A DNA stretch of 64,000 nucleotides from Epinephelus fuscoguttatus (GCF_011397635.1 NC_064759.1:13660428-13724427); one strand, 5' to 3'; counted from the stretch's first letter, positions 23,201 to 35,436 are shown. Made by a program: numbers and translations. The notes: generated by a model not told the origin, from the sequence alone.

Positions 23201-26200
23201 GTGCACCAAGTTCCTGTGTTGACATCCTGTCGCTAGGCTACATCTTCTTCTTCTTCTTTTTTGTCTTCTTCTACTGTTTAATGGGGACCCGCGGGATCCG
23301 GTGACCCAATCCCAATGCAGTCCTCTATGTCAGAGTACAAAAGTCACCCGGGCCATGGTCCCCCTGGCCCCCCCAGTTCCGCGGTCTATGAAACCATGTA
23401 CCTCCATTTGTTCCAGACTGCCACTAAAACACCTTCACATCTAATGTTGACAGGAGAAGTGAGGTAGATGTCTCTTACCTGGAGTCTTCTGTTACTTCCT
23501 CTATGAACCCAGAGTCACATCTTGGACAGATATACTCCTGGAAAGCATTACGACAAAGTCCGAGTCACAAGGGAGTCACACCGGTTAGAAGAAAATGCTC
23601 ATTTGAATTTCCTTGATCTCAAGGTGACGTATTCAAATGTCTTCTTTTGTTTAACCAACACGCTTCAGGACTGAGATATTCATCTGACAATTGTAAGGCA
23701 GAGAGAGGCAGCAAATTCTCACACTGTAGAAGTCGAAACCAAAAAAATGCTTGGTATTTCTGCTTTAAAAACAACTGAAAACAATAACTGATGAGCAAAA
23801 CAGTTCATTAATTTTAATTAATTTTCTGTTGAGCGACTAAAGATTGACAGACTCATTTTTTAAGCTCTATTTTAGTAGGATTTTTTTGGTTTGGATAATG
23901 ATTTTGTTAGCCAAATTAATTATTACAAGAAATTATCAAAAGTACAAAATGCATGATTTTTGTTTCACGTGTATTTTACAATTTAGTTCGATGTAACGTA
24001 CAAGAAATTAACAGTTTTACTTTTTCCAAATCATATTCACACACTGTAGTTACCATGTTGTGATATATTCTTTTATATTTTATTTCTTTGCCTTTGAAAA
24101 TATTCATAAAGACATTACGCCGACTGGATTGGTCATCAACACAAGACTTTGTCAGTTTGTTTTGCTCTGATAATATCAGTCACATTTGTATAGCCTGTGT
24201 TTTATGAATGCAACCCAGGAGGTAGAGCTGGTCTGCCAACCACACCTAACTGTAAAGAGTGTGGACTGTTAAAGAAACCACTGCAACAGAATGAGGAAAA
24301 CATTACTGCCAGTTTGTGCAGCTGGATCATGTGTAGTCCAGCTCAGTGTAATCCATGGTTTCTCCACTATGGGATTGAAGTGGGGTGTTTGTTTTATTAA
24401 ATATACTGATTTAAAAAAAAGTAGGTCAAAAATACGCTGGCAGCTTTTGGAAACAGAGTACAAGTGAAGATCGTGCTCACATGACAATTAAAAGGATCTA
24501 AAACTATGGTCATATTAGAAATGGTTAAGAAACCCTGCAGTAAGCAAAAACTGTTTAAGTGAGTCATGTGTCATTGCCTCATAGATAGATGTCTGCTGTA
24601 TAAATGGTGATATGACTGAGAGGTGGTCCTCGGGATATGCTGTAGTAGTGAGTGGGTGTTGCAGTCAGTTGGCTCAGTGAAGACATGCCACAAGATTGAC
24701 TGTGCAAGCAGGCCAGTTTGGAGTCAGTGACACGGCAGGCTGGGAATTACCCTCGACCATACCATAAAAATAAGGATTCAGCTGACAACAGGTTAATTTG
24801 GTGGACTGACTTAAAGACACAATGACACATAGACAATGTAATTCACACACGGTCACCAGTTTATTAGGTACATTTTGCTCACCTCATTTATATCTATTAG
24901 GCTAGACTAAATATAAAACATCTCAGTATCAGGGCAGCAACTAAACCTTATTTTCATTTTCAGTTAGCAATAATTCTATCATTTAATGGACAAATTGTTT
25001 GATTAATATAATTATGGAATAGTAGAAATGCCCATCACAATATCCTAAAATACAAATTGATGTCTTAGAACAGCTTGATTGTCCGACAACCTAAAGATAT
25101 TAACTTTACTGTCATAAAAGCTGATAAAAACAAACAAAAAAAATCACATTTGAGATGTAGGAACAAGCAAGATTTGGCATTTTTGCTTCATTGAGACTTA
25201 AGACTATCAGAATCATTAATGATGAATTTCTGGGACCAACTATCGATTAATCAAGTCAGTTTAACACACTATAAGTCAGCAAGGACTGGGCAATGTTGCC
25301 TATAAATATTGTGATATTTTTTGGCTATATCACGGTACACAATATATGTCTCAGTCTTTTATTATCGCTTTTACACTACGGCAAACTACTACAATACTCA
25401 GCTACTAAAATATCATGACCTTTTTTTACCATATATCTCAATATCTATATTGTGGTGAAATGGTCTGGTTGACTATTGATGCTTTCTTAAAATATTTACA
25501 CAATCAGATTTTTGATAAATAGTGGATATAATAGGTGAGTAAAGGCAGATTAAGTTATAGAAATTAAGTCACTTCACTGTAATGCTGCCTTTAAAACCAG
25601 GAAAAGACAACACCTAAGATACTATGATATCCAAATCTAAGAATTTAATCTAGTCTCATATCATGATTCCGATATAATAGATATATATTGCCTGGCCATA
25701 ACTAACAACAAAGATCAGCTTCCAAAATGATCAATACATTTAAATTTACACCTCTTAAAAGCATGAACCCTGAACCATGAACCCTGAACCATGAACCCTG
25801 TAACCTGTATTAGTCTGGATTAGCTTCAGCCAGGTGTACCTAACAAACTGGCGGCTGGGTGTAAATAGGAGACCCTTACTTATATCTAGCACGTAGAAAA
25901 TCTATTTTTATTATGCTCCAAGGTTGGCAAAAGTTTGCCAAGATGTGGGTCATGTCAGCTACTGGATATCACATTAGTCTAAGCTTTAACTTTAAAACTG
26001 AAACTAAAAATGTTTACAGTCTGTTCTAGAAAAAAGTTTTATCAGAAACAAAGCTGAAAACGAAAGTAGCCTTGTATCTAACAAGTAAAGCTAATGCTGT
26101 CTATAGGATTAAATGACAAGGTAATAACACAGGACCTTCTTTTCTCAGCTGTTTGTGCTGTTTAGTGCAAAACACAATATCCCCGAGCTGTCAAACCAAG

Positions 26201-26564
26201 GCGTCAATAACAGCGCCTTGACTAAACTCTCTCAAACATGCAAGCCTCACTAAACGTGTCGATATTTGCATTTAATGCCTGATTTTAGACGAAGACATTT
26301 GCGAGTGTCACGAGTTTATTCAGAGAGTTAACAACAACAAACGCCGCTAACTGCTAACAGGCTAGCTAGTGTTTAGCTGTAGCAGGCAAGCGAAACAAAC
26401 GGTATTTCGGTGAAAGGCTGACTTGTCAACGGCGCGTTTGATTCAAGAGAGCACAACAGATAGAGAAAGGAAACCGTCTGCCTTACCGGGAGTTTGGGGT
26501 TCACTTCTCCCTTACAACAGTGACAGAAAAATCGATGCGGTGGTACAGCCGCAGCCTCCGCCAT
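16432..26564 (-). CDS. rnf115: E3 ubiquitin-protein ligase RNF115 (BCA2-like), complete, 9 coding exons
   Basis: Exons in transcription order: 26487-26564 (ATG), 23479-23537, 21879-21933, 21332-21615, 21089-21157, 20920-20992, 19860-19953, 18808-18923, 16432-16551 (TGA). Phases join to give about 315 residues; human RNF115 has 304. The N-terminus [18 protein letters not shown] plus [15 protein letters not shown] is the family's zinc finger. Residues 243-283 form a C3H2C3 RING-H2 (CPVC..PCNHFF..HDTCPVC), which binds an E2 enzyme and transfers ubiquitin. The segment [19 protein letters not shown], with its basic serine site, and [10 protein letters not shown] separate RNF115 from its paralogue RNF126. 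A Gly/Pro-rich linker in the 284-bp exon is longer than I recall for human. The gene lies head-to-head with polr3c. Introns carry a hAT element and two palindromic MITEs. Confidence 0.95.
17198..17238. repeat. (TG)n microsatellite, rnf115 intron
   Basis: About 20 uninterrupted GT units within the last rnf115 intron. Confidence 0.9.
17998..18731. mobile_element. TTAA-flanked palindromic MITE (734 bp), copy 1
   Basis: Ends read TTAAAGGGACAGTTCACCCC and, at the right, GGGTGAACTGTCCCTTTAA. They are perfect or near-perfect terminal inverted repeats starting with TTAA, the target of piggyBac-type transposases. Much of the interior is also inverted, for example TCTCTTTCCAGAAATCATGA against TGATTTCTGGAAAGAGACAT. 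No coding capacity. Located in the last rnf115 intron. Confidence 0.75.
20035..20905. mobile_element. long-palindrome MITE (about 870 bp), rnf115 intron
   Basis: The left arm (about 20037-20280) and right arm (about 20690-20905) are inverted copies. GGCATTTTTCAACCTGGAC pairs with GTCCAGGTTGAAAAATACC, and AAGTGTCTGACAACATCATG pairs with AACGTTGTCAGACACTT. A unique middle of about 400 bp separates them. No transposase is seen. Confidence 0.6.
22103..23390. mobile_element. hAT-type non-autonomous element (1288 bp) with 8-bp target duplication
   Basis: Terminal inverted repeats are CATGGACCGCGGAAC (left) and GTTCCGCGGTCTATG (right). The same 8 bp, AAACCATG, flanks both sides (22095-22102 and 23391-23398), which is the hAT signature. 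G-runs lie just inside each end. A 188-codon frame at 22216-22782 is low-complexity and shows no transposase motif. The element sits in the rnf115 intron between the second and third coding exons. Confidence 0.75.
23538..26486 (-). other. first rnf115 intron
   Basis: 2.9 kb of AT-rich sequence. Apart from the small inverted-end relic at 25278-25697 and a three-fold repeat of about 15 bp (CATGAACCCTGAACC) near 25765-25800, I see no exon or RNA gene. Confidence 0.45.
25278..25697. mobile_element. possible small inverted-end element, rnf115 intron
   Basis: GGACTGGGCAATGTTGCC at the left and ATATATTGCCTGGCC at the right form weak inverted ends around 420 bp of AT-rich sequence. No target duplication is clear. 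Confidence 0.35.
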
Positions 26565-26830
26565 CTTCGCCAGTCCAGCACAAACACTGACGTCGGTCCT
26601 CCACAAACTGAAGACAGCTGTCCGCCTCCAGCCCGGCGTGCACCGCGGCATCACAGCCCAGCAGCGGAAGTGTTCACTTGTTGTCACGAGAAGCCGCGTG
26701 TGTTTGGTCCATGGTCCTCTTTCAGTGGGATGCTCAAGACAGAAGATAGCCTCTCTTTAGAAACTGGCCCCTTGGAAAGGTTTGTGGAAAAGTAGTAAGG
26801 TCGCAGACTTCTCGCATGACGTAATGTTAA
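26565..26830. promoter_or_regulatory. shared rnf115/polr3c promoter region (inferred)
   Basis: This GC-richer, CpG-containing stretch follows directly after the rnf115 start codon and lies between divergently transcribed genes. The polr3c ATG is 2.1 kb away after a splice acceptor, so a non-coding polr3c first exon probably lies here. I could not fix its donor. No TATA box is evident. Confidence 0.4.
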
Positions 26831-28695
26831 AGTGTAAACGTTAGCCGTTAGCTAGCTAGCATGCAAAGTTTGACCTGTCTACGCAGCACAACGTTCACTT
26901 GTAGCTTTGAATGCAACTGTCAAAATAAGTTTACCTGCTTTTTTATTCCTTTTATAGTCAAGATATATATTTCTGAACTGCTAACAATGGTCACTATATG
27001 TCTGTATGTGTACAACCCTTCTCTTTATATTGTCATATGACAAAATGCTGACATTTACAAACCTAATTCACTGCCAAGCACTAGTTTCTGTACACTTTAT
27101 TTTAGCATTTTTGCATAAAATGCTGAAATAATGTACTAAATGCTAACTCAAGAATGTTAGTCACATTTTTATGATATTGGAAATGACCTACATCTATGTG
27201 TAACTCACTTCTTTAGCAGTTAAGTTCATGTTTCTTAGCCTCAAACAATTATCTCATTTATAGTTGATGCCTTAAAATGGAACACAACCTCAGTTAAGAG
27301 TTTACACACCATACAACTTCAATTAAAAGCCCAGGCTATTATGTGCTTAAATCACTCAAATCAACAGGCCTATATTTGGGACAGGCCTTTAATTCCTTTC
27401 ACACAAAACTGTGTCAGCAAAGATCAAGAAATACAATCAAACTGTTAATTTAAACCAGTATGAATATTACTTGTGTAAAATTTAGGCTTCAGATAACATT
27501 TCTATTATGAATCATTCATTTGATCTAGCTTTGACAGACAGTGCAGAGAGTGAGTTACAGCACCCGGCATACTAACACAACACCACTTTATCCTGTTAAA
27601 ACGATATTCACAACATGGATTAACTTTTTTCGATCTGAGGACCCTGATGGACTAAAGGAATATGAACAACTTACACGGTAATCAAGAAAAGGAAGGACAC
27701 ATGATTTGAAGTAGCCAAAAACTTAGTTTTGAAGAACAGGCGTTTATTTGTCGAAATGTGTAGCCACACCAGGCTGGTCAAAGGGATTGGGCATTTAGCT
27801 GGGACTAGGCTTTTAATTGAAGTTTTACGGTATGTTATTTCCGTGGCCTGGGAGAGTTCAAACAGTATTTGTGAACATGAGCTACTCTCTTTCAAAAGAG
27901 TAAAACCTAGACAGGTTTGCAAGTCGCATGCAGTTCATTCACAGTGGACCTTTAACCCACTTCTGGACTGCAACCCACCAAAAAAAAAATTCCCTCATGT
28001 GGTGGTAGTCACCATGAAAGAGTGCAACTTTCATTTCAATGGATAATACACCAGAAAAGCATGAGGGGGCTGTTTTTTTCACCATTTGTTTGCAATATCC
28101 AGTAATTAGATTCAGTTTATTTTTATTCTAATATGTATTTAATCATGCTGTCTCACTGAGATTAAGATCTCTTTTTTAAGAGAGACCTGAGAACAGTAAA
28201 CATTCACAAGGACACAATCAGCAAAACAGAAACAGAAAAGGAACAACACAGCTACACAATAAACAAGCGCTTATAACAAACAATTACATGAATCATAAAA
28301 AACATCAGTCGAAAGGCTTAAAATGTCCAAGGGAATGTAAAATTCAAGATTCATAATTTCTAATCGGATATTTTTCATAAAGCAACATTTAGCAACCAGT
28401 GTTTTGCACACAGCAACAGTAGACCTCCTCCATTACAGCACATTTCACACATTGTGTAAAGCTCCTATAAAAGAGTCTAATTCTATCATACATTTTACAT
28501 TTTGATAGTATTAGATCCTAATAATGCTTTAAATCAGTGCTTTATTAGAATCAGGTGTTCTGGAAAGGTCAAGCTAAGCATACCATATATACTGTATGTT
28601 AAAGGCACATAGACGCAGTGTTGTATTGGTTGTTGTGTTGATACAGTTGCATCTAGATGTGAGACTTTTCTCTGTCTGTGTGTTTGTCTGTGCAG
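26831..28695 (+). other. probable polr3c 5' intron
   Basis: AT-rich sequence ending in a GTGCAG acceptor immediately before the polr3c ATG. No coding exon recognised. Confidence 0.4.
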
Positions 28696-31600
28696 ATGAC
28701 TGCTCAGGAGGCGCGTCTGTGTGGTCTCCTGCTGCGGGAGCACTTTGGAGAAGTGGTGGAGAAAGTGGGAATACACCTGCTCAGAAATGGAGCACAGAAT
28801 TTAAGAACCATCCTTCATGAGACCGGCATCTCACTGGACCTGGTACCACTCCTAAACTTACTGTTTGACATGTTAATCTGTTTAAAACAGTATTACACAT
28901 GATGTATTTAATGTTATACACACTGCTTCTCTGCATTTTGAAGCAGAGTTTAGCAGTCCCGCCTTTGTGGTTGTATCAGTGGACAGTCAAGCCATTCTAG
29001 GTGTAGTATGCAGTGCATTTACATACACTGGTTATTTCACACATGCAGCAGTACTACAGTAGTAGTGTTTTTGCATCATCTGTTTAAATGCAAAACCTGG
29101 TAGCCCTTTACATGACAGGCAGATTTGTGCTCCAGAAACCTGATTATATTAAAGGGACAGTACACCCATAAATCAAAAACACATATTTTTCCTCTTATCT
29201 GTCGTGTTCTTAAGCAGGCTCAGTTGTTTTGGTGTGAGTTGCCGAGTGCTGGAGATATTGCCGGTAGAGAGATTTGCCTTCTCTTGAATATAATGGAACT
29301 AGATGCCACTCAGCCGGTGGTGCTCAAAGCACCAAGACAATACATTTAAAAAAACTCAACAGCAATGTCTCTTTCCCGAAATCATGACCTTGTTACTCAG
29401 GATAATCTACAGACTTTGTCGTGAGCAGTTTCATGTAGGAACTATTTTCTTCCTGCCAAACTACATCTACCAACCGTATAAATGCGCAAAAGGAGGCGTG
29501 CATCTACTCATGGACAAGAGGCTCGTGCTTGTGACAGCATGAGATCTGAACATTAATGGCATCCTCCCTGGCTGAGCTGTAATGTTAGCTTGCTTAGTGG
29601 TGCTAAGTGAGCTAGCAGTAGACAAACGCTGTCTAGGAGGCAAGCTAGGAGTAGATCTATTACTCTGTCTGTGTGTTGACTTGGCTGTCAAGAGAAGGCA
29701 GACATCTCTGGCTGATATCTCCAACACTCAGCTCACACCAGAACTATCTAGACTGATATATAGCACTACAGGTAAGAAGACAAATGTGTATTTTTGATTG
29801 TGGGATGATCGATCCCTTAAACACCATGTGATAAGTGAAACAATGCCAGGGAGAATAAAAACATGACATCAGTTTTTTCTCTTTTTATGTAGTGCCAAAA
29901 AAAGTAGACGTCAGATTCTTTTAGTGCAGGAAAATCTGATCAACACTGCTTTTTACTGGGATTATTGGAGTAATAAGAGTAGCACGGTTCATGCTAATAT
30001 GTAACTTACATTATACAAATACATTTTCTGCCTTAATTTGATTAATAATAAGCACCTCTTCTTTCCCCTTAATCTGTCTCACTGTAGGTAAAGAAGTCCC
30101 TGTGTGTGCTCGTGCAGCATGGCACCTGTGTGTTCAGCCCAGGCCGTAAAGGACCTGGGAGCCCCGCAGAGTATCGGTCCAGCTGTGATCGGATTCTTAG
30201 AATTCTGCGTTACCCGCGCTACATCTACACCGCTAAAACCTTGTACGGTGACACCGGAGAGCTAATCATAGAGGAGCTACTGCAGAGAGGTCACATGACC
30301 ATGAGTAGCACAGTTAAGACAGTTGCGGACCGTCTCACACAAAACATGGAAGGTCAGTATCTCTGCGTCTCTATCGATCAGAGTTTAACAGCCTTAGTGG
30401 AAACCAGGCAGAATAGCAATCAAGCAAACATGCACCAAAACAAACTTATTTTAAACCCTTAATATCTATCTGGAGACAATTTCTGTTCCCTGTCATTTTA
30501 GAGGGTCGCAGCATGGAATATAGTGAGGTGTCTTCTGCCTTCTCCAAACTGGTTGAGACCCATTTTCTTCAGCGCTGCCCTCCACTGGCAGGAGCAGCAA
30601 CAAAAGACAGTGCTACTCCAGGTACCCCTGCAACCCCGGCCACCTCTGGTACTCCTGCTGCCCCTGTTAGCACCGCCCCGCCCACACCTGAGAGCTTCCC
30701 TGACTGTTACAAGGTGCCTCATGTGACACTGACAGGGCGAGGCAAACGCCAACTCTCTGGTGAGGATGGCGAGGACCAAAGGAATGCAAAGAGGGCCAAA
30801 ATGGATTTACAGGTTGGTATTTGGAACATGTTAGGTAACTTCCCTGTGCCTTTCATAAACTGTATTAACTTTGGTTTATCCTTCCATCTCTCTGTCTTTG
30901 TGTCTGTCTCTCATTCACTGTTGCTCAGACACACGGCGACGAGGGGATTTGCTGGCAGGTGAATTTTGAGAGGTTCCATCTCCACTTCAGAGACCAGGCC
31001 ATCATCAGTGCTGTAGCCAACAAACTGGACCAGGTCAGCTTTGTATTATTTAAGGAACACATTTATTTGCTTTCTATCAGAGAATTAAAGGTATGTGAAG
31101 CAGGAATTGCTGGTTACTGCTTGTAAATAATATCACCAGCAAAAGTGAAAGTGAAAGCCAACCCCAGATTGGTGATTGCCCCAGGGTTTTTTTTTTTGGA
31201 GTGCTGTGTCTGCGTCTTCATAGCTTCCTCTTGTATGTGTACTGCTTATGGTTTGGCACTTCGTCACTTCCTTTTTATTAAGTCCCGATCTCAGCTGTGC
31301 GCTAAGCAAAATAAGGGGGAATAAGAACATTATAAATACATCACCACACACTTCTAGTGGGTAGAAATATCCCACATAGTGTACCTTTTTTAAAATGAGA
31401 AAAATGATACCACTCCCATACAGCCGCAGGACCTTAAAAGCTCTTAATGTCTTAAATACATATCGCTAATACTAATAAATAATACTAATATAAGGCCTTA
31501 AAAACTACTGAATTATCTCAAAATCAGATTCGATTTGAGTTGAAGATGGAACATGCTTTTCAACATTTGAAGCAAGATTACTGTATTAATTTTTGTTTTG

Positions 31601-34600
31601 TACAATTGTAGATCAAGACATTTGATCTGTCAGACAACTTTCGACAGGGCCTCAGACCTTAAGTAGCTTGTTAGGACTCTCGAAACCTTGTCCCAACAAT
31701 CAGCCATGGCCTCCTCTAAACAGCTGCCTCGCACTCTGAAAACTAAAAGTATTGATGCCCACAAAGCAGGAGAATCTGTGGATAGACCTCAAAAGAGCAG
31801 TGAATGCAAGGCAGCCAAAGAATCTTACAGAACTAAAAAATATTTGCAAGGACGAATTGGCGAAAATGCTAGCTTAGCTTAGCATAAAGACCGGCAAAAG
31901 GGGGAAATGGGTAGCCTGGATCTGTACAAAAATAACTGTCTAATAACAATCTGCTTACCCAGACATTTTAAACAAGATGCATAAACTGTAAACCATCAGC
32001 TCATCTGAGGAGAAATGCCACAGTCTGCTTTACCTTCATGTTCCTACTTGTCTGTTGTCTATACTAACACTAATTATTATTATTTTGGTTGTTTACGATA
32101 TTAACGATTGTCTTTCTAAATCGTGTCACCTTAATAACTCAGACTAGCAGTGAGATAGTGAGGACTATGCTGAGGATGAGTGAGGTGACGACCGCGCCCA
32201 ATGCGTCCTGCACGAAGCCCCTCTCAGCCAACGAAATCTTCAGGTCCCTCCCAACCAGCTACAACATCTCCAGACCAATCTTAGACCAGTACCTCACGTT
32301 ACTAGTGGATGACCCAGTATGACATCTACAAGGCATTTGTCACATTTTCCAACTTAATTTTTGTCCACAAGATGGTTTTTTTTTAAATGTATTTTTCATT
32401 TTCTAGATGGAGTTTGTGGGGAAGGCTGGTGAAAGTGGAGGAGGGATGTATGTCGTTAGTATCCTTTTCTAATTCTGAGTGTCCTGAGCATATTGTGAAG
32501 AATCAACGCACTGTTTTGTGTCATTTTACACATTGCTTTTCTTAACTCACCTCTCAGATTTGCACAGAGCGCTGGCTAATCTGGCTCGGGCCACGCTAGA
32601 GTCTGTAGTACAGGAGAGGTGAGTTTGTCTTTAGTTGTGTACGCATACGATTGTCATATCACCAGGAAATCATTACTTATTTAATCACTTCCAATCTGTC
32701 ATCAGGTTTGGCTCCCGATCAGCGCGCATCTTCCGGCTGTTGCTAAGGAAACGTCACCTAGAGCAGAAGCAGGTGGAGGATTTTGCTATGATTCCAGCCA
32801 AAGAAGCTAAAGATATGCTCTACACGCTGCTGTCACAGAACCTGGTCCAGCTGCAGGTACGAGACACTCATGATTCTTCTCTTTGCGTCTCTGTGTTCTT
32901 AGATGATGGATTGCTGAATGTTAGGTTTTGGATGGATGAATGCTTTTTCCTTTCATTCGCACAAACACTTAGACACAACATGGAAGAGCTTAGAAAACCG
33001 TCCTCCCTCTTCACTGTTGCCACGAATGATTTGTAGCTTTGACAAAAATAAGAGGACATACTGTTCAGCGTGATGGATTTAAATATACAAAGCAAGTCTC
33101 TTCAAGCCAATTTTCTTAGTGTAATAACATGAGCAACTGCCCGGAACGTAGGAGTAATCCAAAAAATCCTGATCCAAAAACCTACTTTGAAAATTATTTG
33201 GCACACTTTTTGAAGATGCACTAAGTAAATGAGATATTTTTGAAACTAGATTTATGGAACGCCGTTGCCTAATCTTTTATTCTGTCTTTCTGTGGACACT
33301 GACGCAGGAATAATTTAATAAAAGTGACCACATGGCAGCTTCACTGACATACTGACAATTTAAATGGGCACACTTGGATGATTTGAGTCATCAGATTTGA
33401 GGGAGCAGCACTAGTTCTTATTCTTTAATCCACCTACTCATTAGCTCTGAACAGCCATGATGTTTTTTTATGCTTTAGGAAATCCCAAAGACTCCTGACT
33501 ATGCTCCCTCTCGTACTTTCTATCTGTATACCGTCAACCAACTCCCAACTGCAAGAATGCTGCTTCAGAACTGCTACAAGGTAAAACACTGATCATACTG
33601 TAACCTTCAGAGCTCCGACCAATGGCATGCCTTTTTTGTCGTTAATGCTGGTTTTCCTTCCAGTAACATTCTGTCTCTGTGTATTTTTCTCTGTGCAGAC
33701 AGTGGCCAACCTCATAGAGCGACGCTTGTTTGAGACCAAAGAGAGCAAGTGAGTTCATCATAACTGTCTGTCCCCAGATAATTTACCATGATCAACTCTG
33801 AAAGGTGTCTGGCTCACACACATTCTCTGTCACAGATCAGTAGTTGATTGGTTTTCTGCTTGACTGACAGGCGTCTGCTGGAGAAATCGCAGCGAATTGA
33901 GGCCATTCTGGCATCTCTGCAGGCCAGCGGGGCCGAGCCTGAGCAGCTGACAGAGGTCGAGGAGATGATCACTGCTCCTGAAAAGCAACAGCTGGAGGCC
34001 TTACGGCTTCATATCAACAAGTAAGAGCACAAAACAACAGTTCCCTTTTCTACAGGGCCCAGTTGTTCGGAAGTGATCTAATCGGATTGGATCAAATCTT
34101 GTAAACAGGTTGTTCAAAAGAGGGAAAAAAAGGATTTTATCCCCATAAAATAATTCCCCAATAGCTGTCAGTATCAAACAAAACTTGCCTAATTACAATG
34201 ATACTCCTTTAAAAGCCAAGTGTGCCTGCACCTGGTGCGCTGCTATTGATGATGATGGATTTGGCAAACTGGACAAGTGCTTTCTGCTGAGAGTCATGCA
34301 GTAAGAGCAGTGATGTCACTGCAGCAAATTTTGTGGGACATTTAAGCAGCAAAACTAAAAACTGTTGTTATAAACTTGACCGAGAAAACAGAATGAAACT
34401 GTTAGCATCTAACATAATCAATAAAGTTATGCTGCTCCTCGTGCATAAATGGGTACAAGATCTCTCTAAATGAGAAATCTGGCAGCAGCTCTGTTCTCTG
34501 CTACGTTCACATTTTAGAAAATGTAATTACTATTTTCTTGATTAATATTGTATTTTTGCACCCACCTGCAACCCATCCACATGTCCATGTGTGTATCAAG

Positions 34601-35219
34601 CTCATTGAGAACTATCACGTCTTACTATCTGAATAATGTGGCCTTTACGTAGCAGGGAAATACACCACTATTCTTACGTAAGACCAGGTTGTTGTTGGTC
34701 AGTGGCGCAATGGCTTTTAGCTGCCTTAAAATGGCAAAACGCCAACAATAAAAAAAAAAGAGAAAATGACAACTACATCAGTCTGTAATTAGCAATGACA
34801 CCTGCACTGTGGCTAACTTGTGCCAGACATAAGATAGGGCCCTTAAAGTGACCCCACTCTGGCTATTCTACCTGTCATTCTTTACATCGCTAGTAGCCTA
34901 CATTGTATGTGCAGTTCAATTTAGAGCACTGGTTATCCAGATTTGGTGACTTTAAGAAGTTTGTATCTGGATTGCGGTGATTCTATTCAATGCTGCCAAG
35001 AAAAACTATCATAAAAATAAACTGGATTAGCTGGATTTTTTTGAACAACTGGGCCCAGGTGACATTATTGAATCACTTCTTTGGTCTGTTGGTATGTCTG
35101 TCTTTTTATTTACACTGTTGTTCTTTTTCCCCTCCAGGTTAGATTCAGCTGAGAACCAGGTCGATGAAACCATTTTTCTTTTAGAGTCCTACGTCAACTC
35201 CACTGCATCCACAAGTTGA
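28696..35219 (+). CDS. polr3c: DNA-directed RNA polymerase III subunit RPC3, complete, 12 coding exons
   Basis: Exons: 28696-28842, 30088-30352, 30502-30812, 30929-31033, 32143-32316, 32407-32458, 32558-32618, 32706-32856, 33479-33580, 33699-33748, 33871-34020, 35138-35219 (TGA). Phases join to about 549 residues against 534 in human. RPC3 (RPC62/Rpc82) is built of winged-helix domains and belongs to the RPC3-RPC6-RPC7 subcomplex that directs Pol III to initiation. Diagnostic stretches are LCGLLLREHFGEVVEKVG, LRYPRYIYTAKTLYGDTGEL, RDQAIISAVANKLDQTSSEI, QVEDFAMIPAKEAKDMLY, and the C-terminal coiled-coil ending DETIFLLESYVNS. The start is the first ATG after the acceptor and gives the family's MTxxE N-terminus. 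Residues about 168-203 are a Thr/Pro/Ala-rich insert. The 52-bp exon donor is placed at 32458 because this restores VVNLHRAL across the junction. Confidence 0.95.
29149..29820. mobile_element. TTAA-flanked palindromic MITE, copy 2 (polr3c intron 1)
   Basis: Begins TTAAAGGGACAGTACACCCA and ends GATCCCTTAA. The interior is clearly homologous to the 17998-18731 element: GGAGATATTGCC, CAATGTCTCTTTCC, GCAGTTTCATGTAGGAACTA. The right terminus is more decayed than in copy 1. Confidence 0.7.
31850..31990. repeat. fragment of an interspersed repeat, polr3c intron
   Basis: GCTAGCTTAGCTTAGCATAA followed by GACCGGCAAAAGGGG is recognisable as part of a common fish interspersed repeat. A related patch (CATTATCTTAGCATACCATA) lies near 55280. 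Only a fragment is present. Confidence 0.4.
34055..35056. mobile_element. MITE (about 1.0 kb) in the last polr3c intron
   Basis: The ends are inverted copies: GGGCCCAGTTGTTCGGAAGT at the left, and GAACAACTGGGCCC at the right after a GGATTAGCTGGAT block that mirrors the left ATCGGATTGGAT block. There is no open frame. It fills nearly the whole final intron of polr3c (34021-35137). Confidence 0.65.
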
Positions 35220-35393
35220 GAGCAAGCATCACAACTCATAGAACTTTTGAAAACTTTTCCGTTACTCTTTGTGTATGAATTCTGTCAAGTGTGGCTGTTT
35301 TATAGTTTATATGACTGGATTTATTCCAGTTTGAATTGCAGTAAAATCTAAATAGATTATTTTGCTTGTTTTTATCTCAAGCATTGGCAAACA

Positions 35394-35399
35394 AATAAA
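35394..35399 (+). terminator. poly(A) signal of polr3c
   Basis: AATAAA lies 175 bp after the polr3c stop and is followed by a T-rich stretch. Confidence 0.65.
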
Positions 35400-35430
35400 C
35401 AGAGCTCAAGAATACTTTTTTCAACAGTTT

Positions 35431-35436
35431 TTTAAT
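35431..35436 (-). terminator. candidate poly(A) signal of itga10
   Basis: TTTAAT on the + strand is ATTAAA on the - strand, the commonest variant hexamer, about 350 bp past the itga10 stop. If used, itga10 transcripts end within tens of bases of, or overlap, polr3c transcripts. Confidence 0.4.

Noticed and set aside
16432-26564. Assignment to RNF126
   Set aside because: The [15 protein letters not shown] segment and the N-terminus [12 protein letters not shown] match RNF115, not RNF126.
26373-26795. Open frames on both strands around the rnf115 first exon as extra genes
   Set aside because: The - strand frame is simply rnf115 exon 1 with read-through; the + strand frame is antisense to it.
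31688-31882. 64-codon frame in a polr3c intron as an alternative exon
   Set aside because: The flanking exons join in phase without it and it lacks splice sites in frame.
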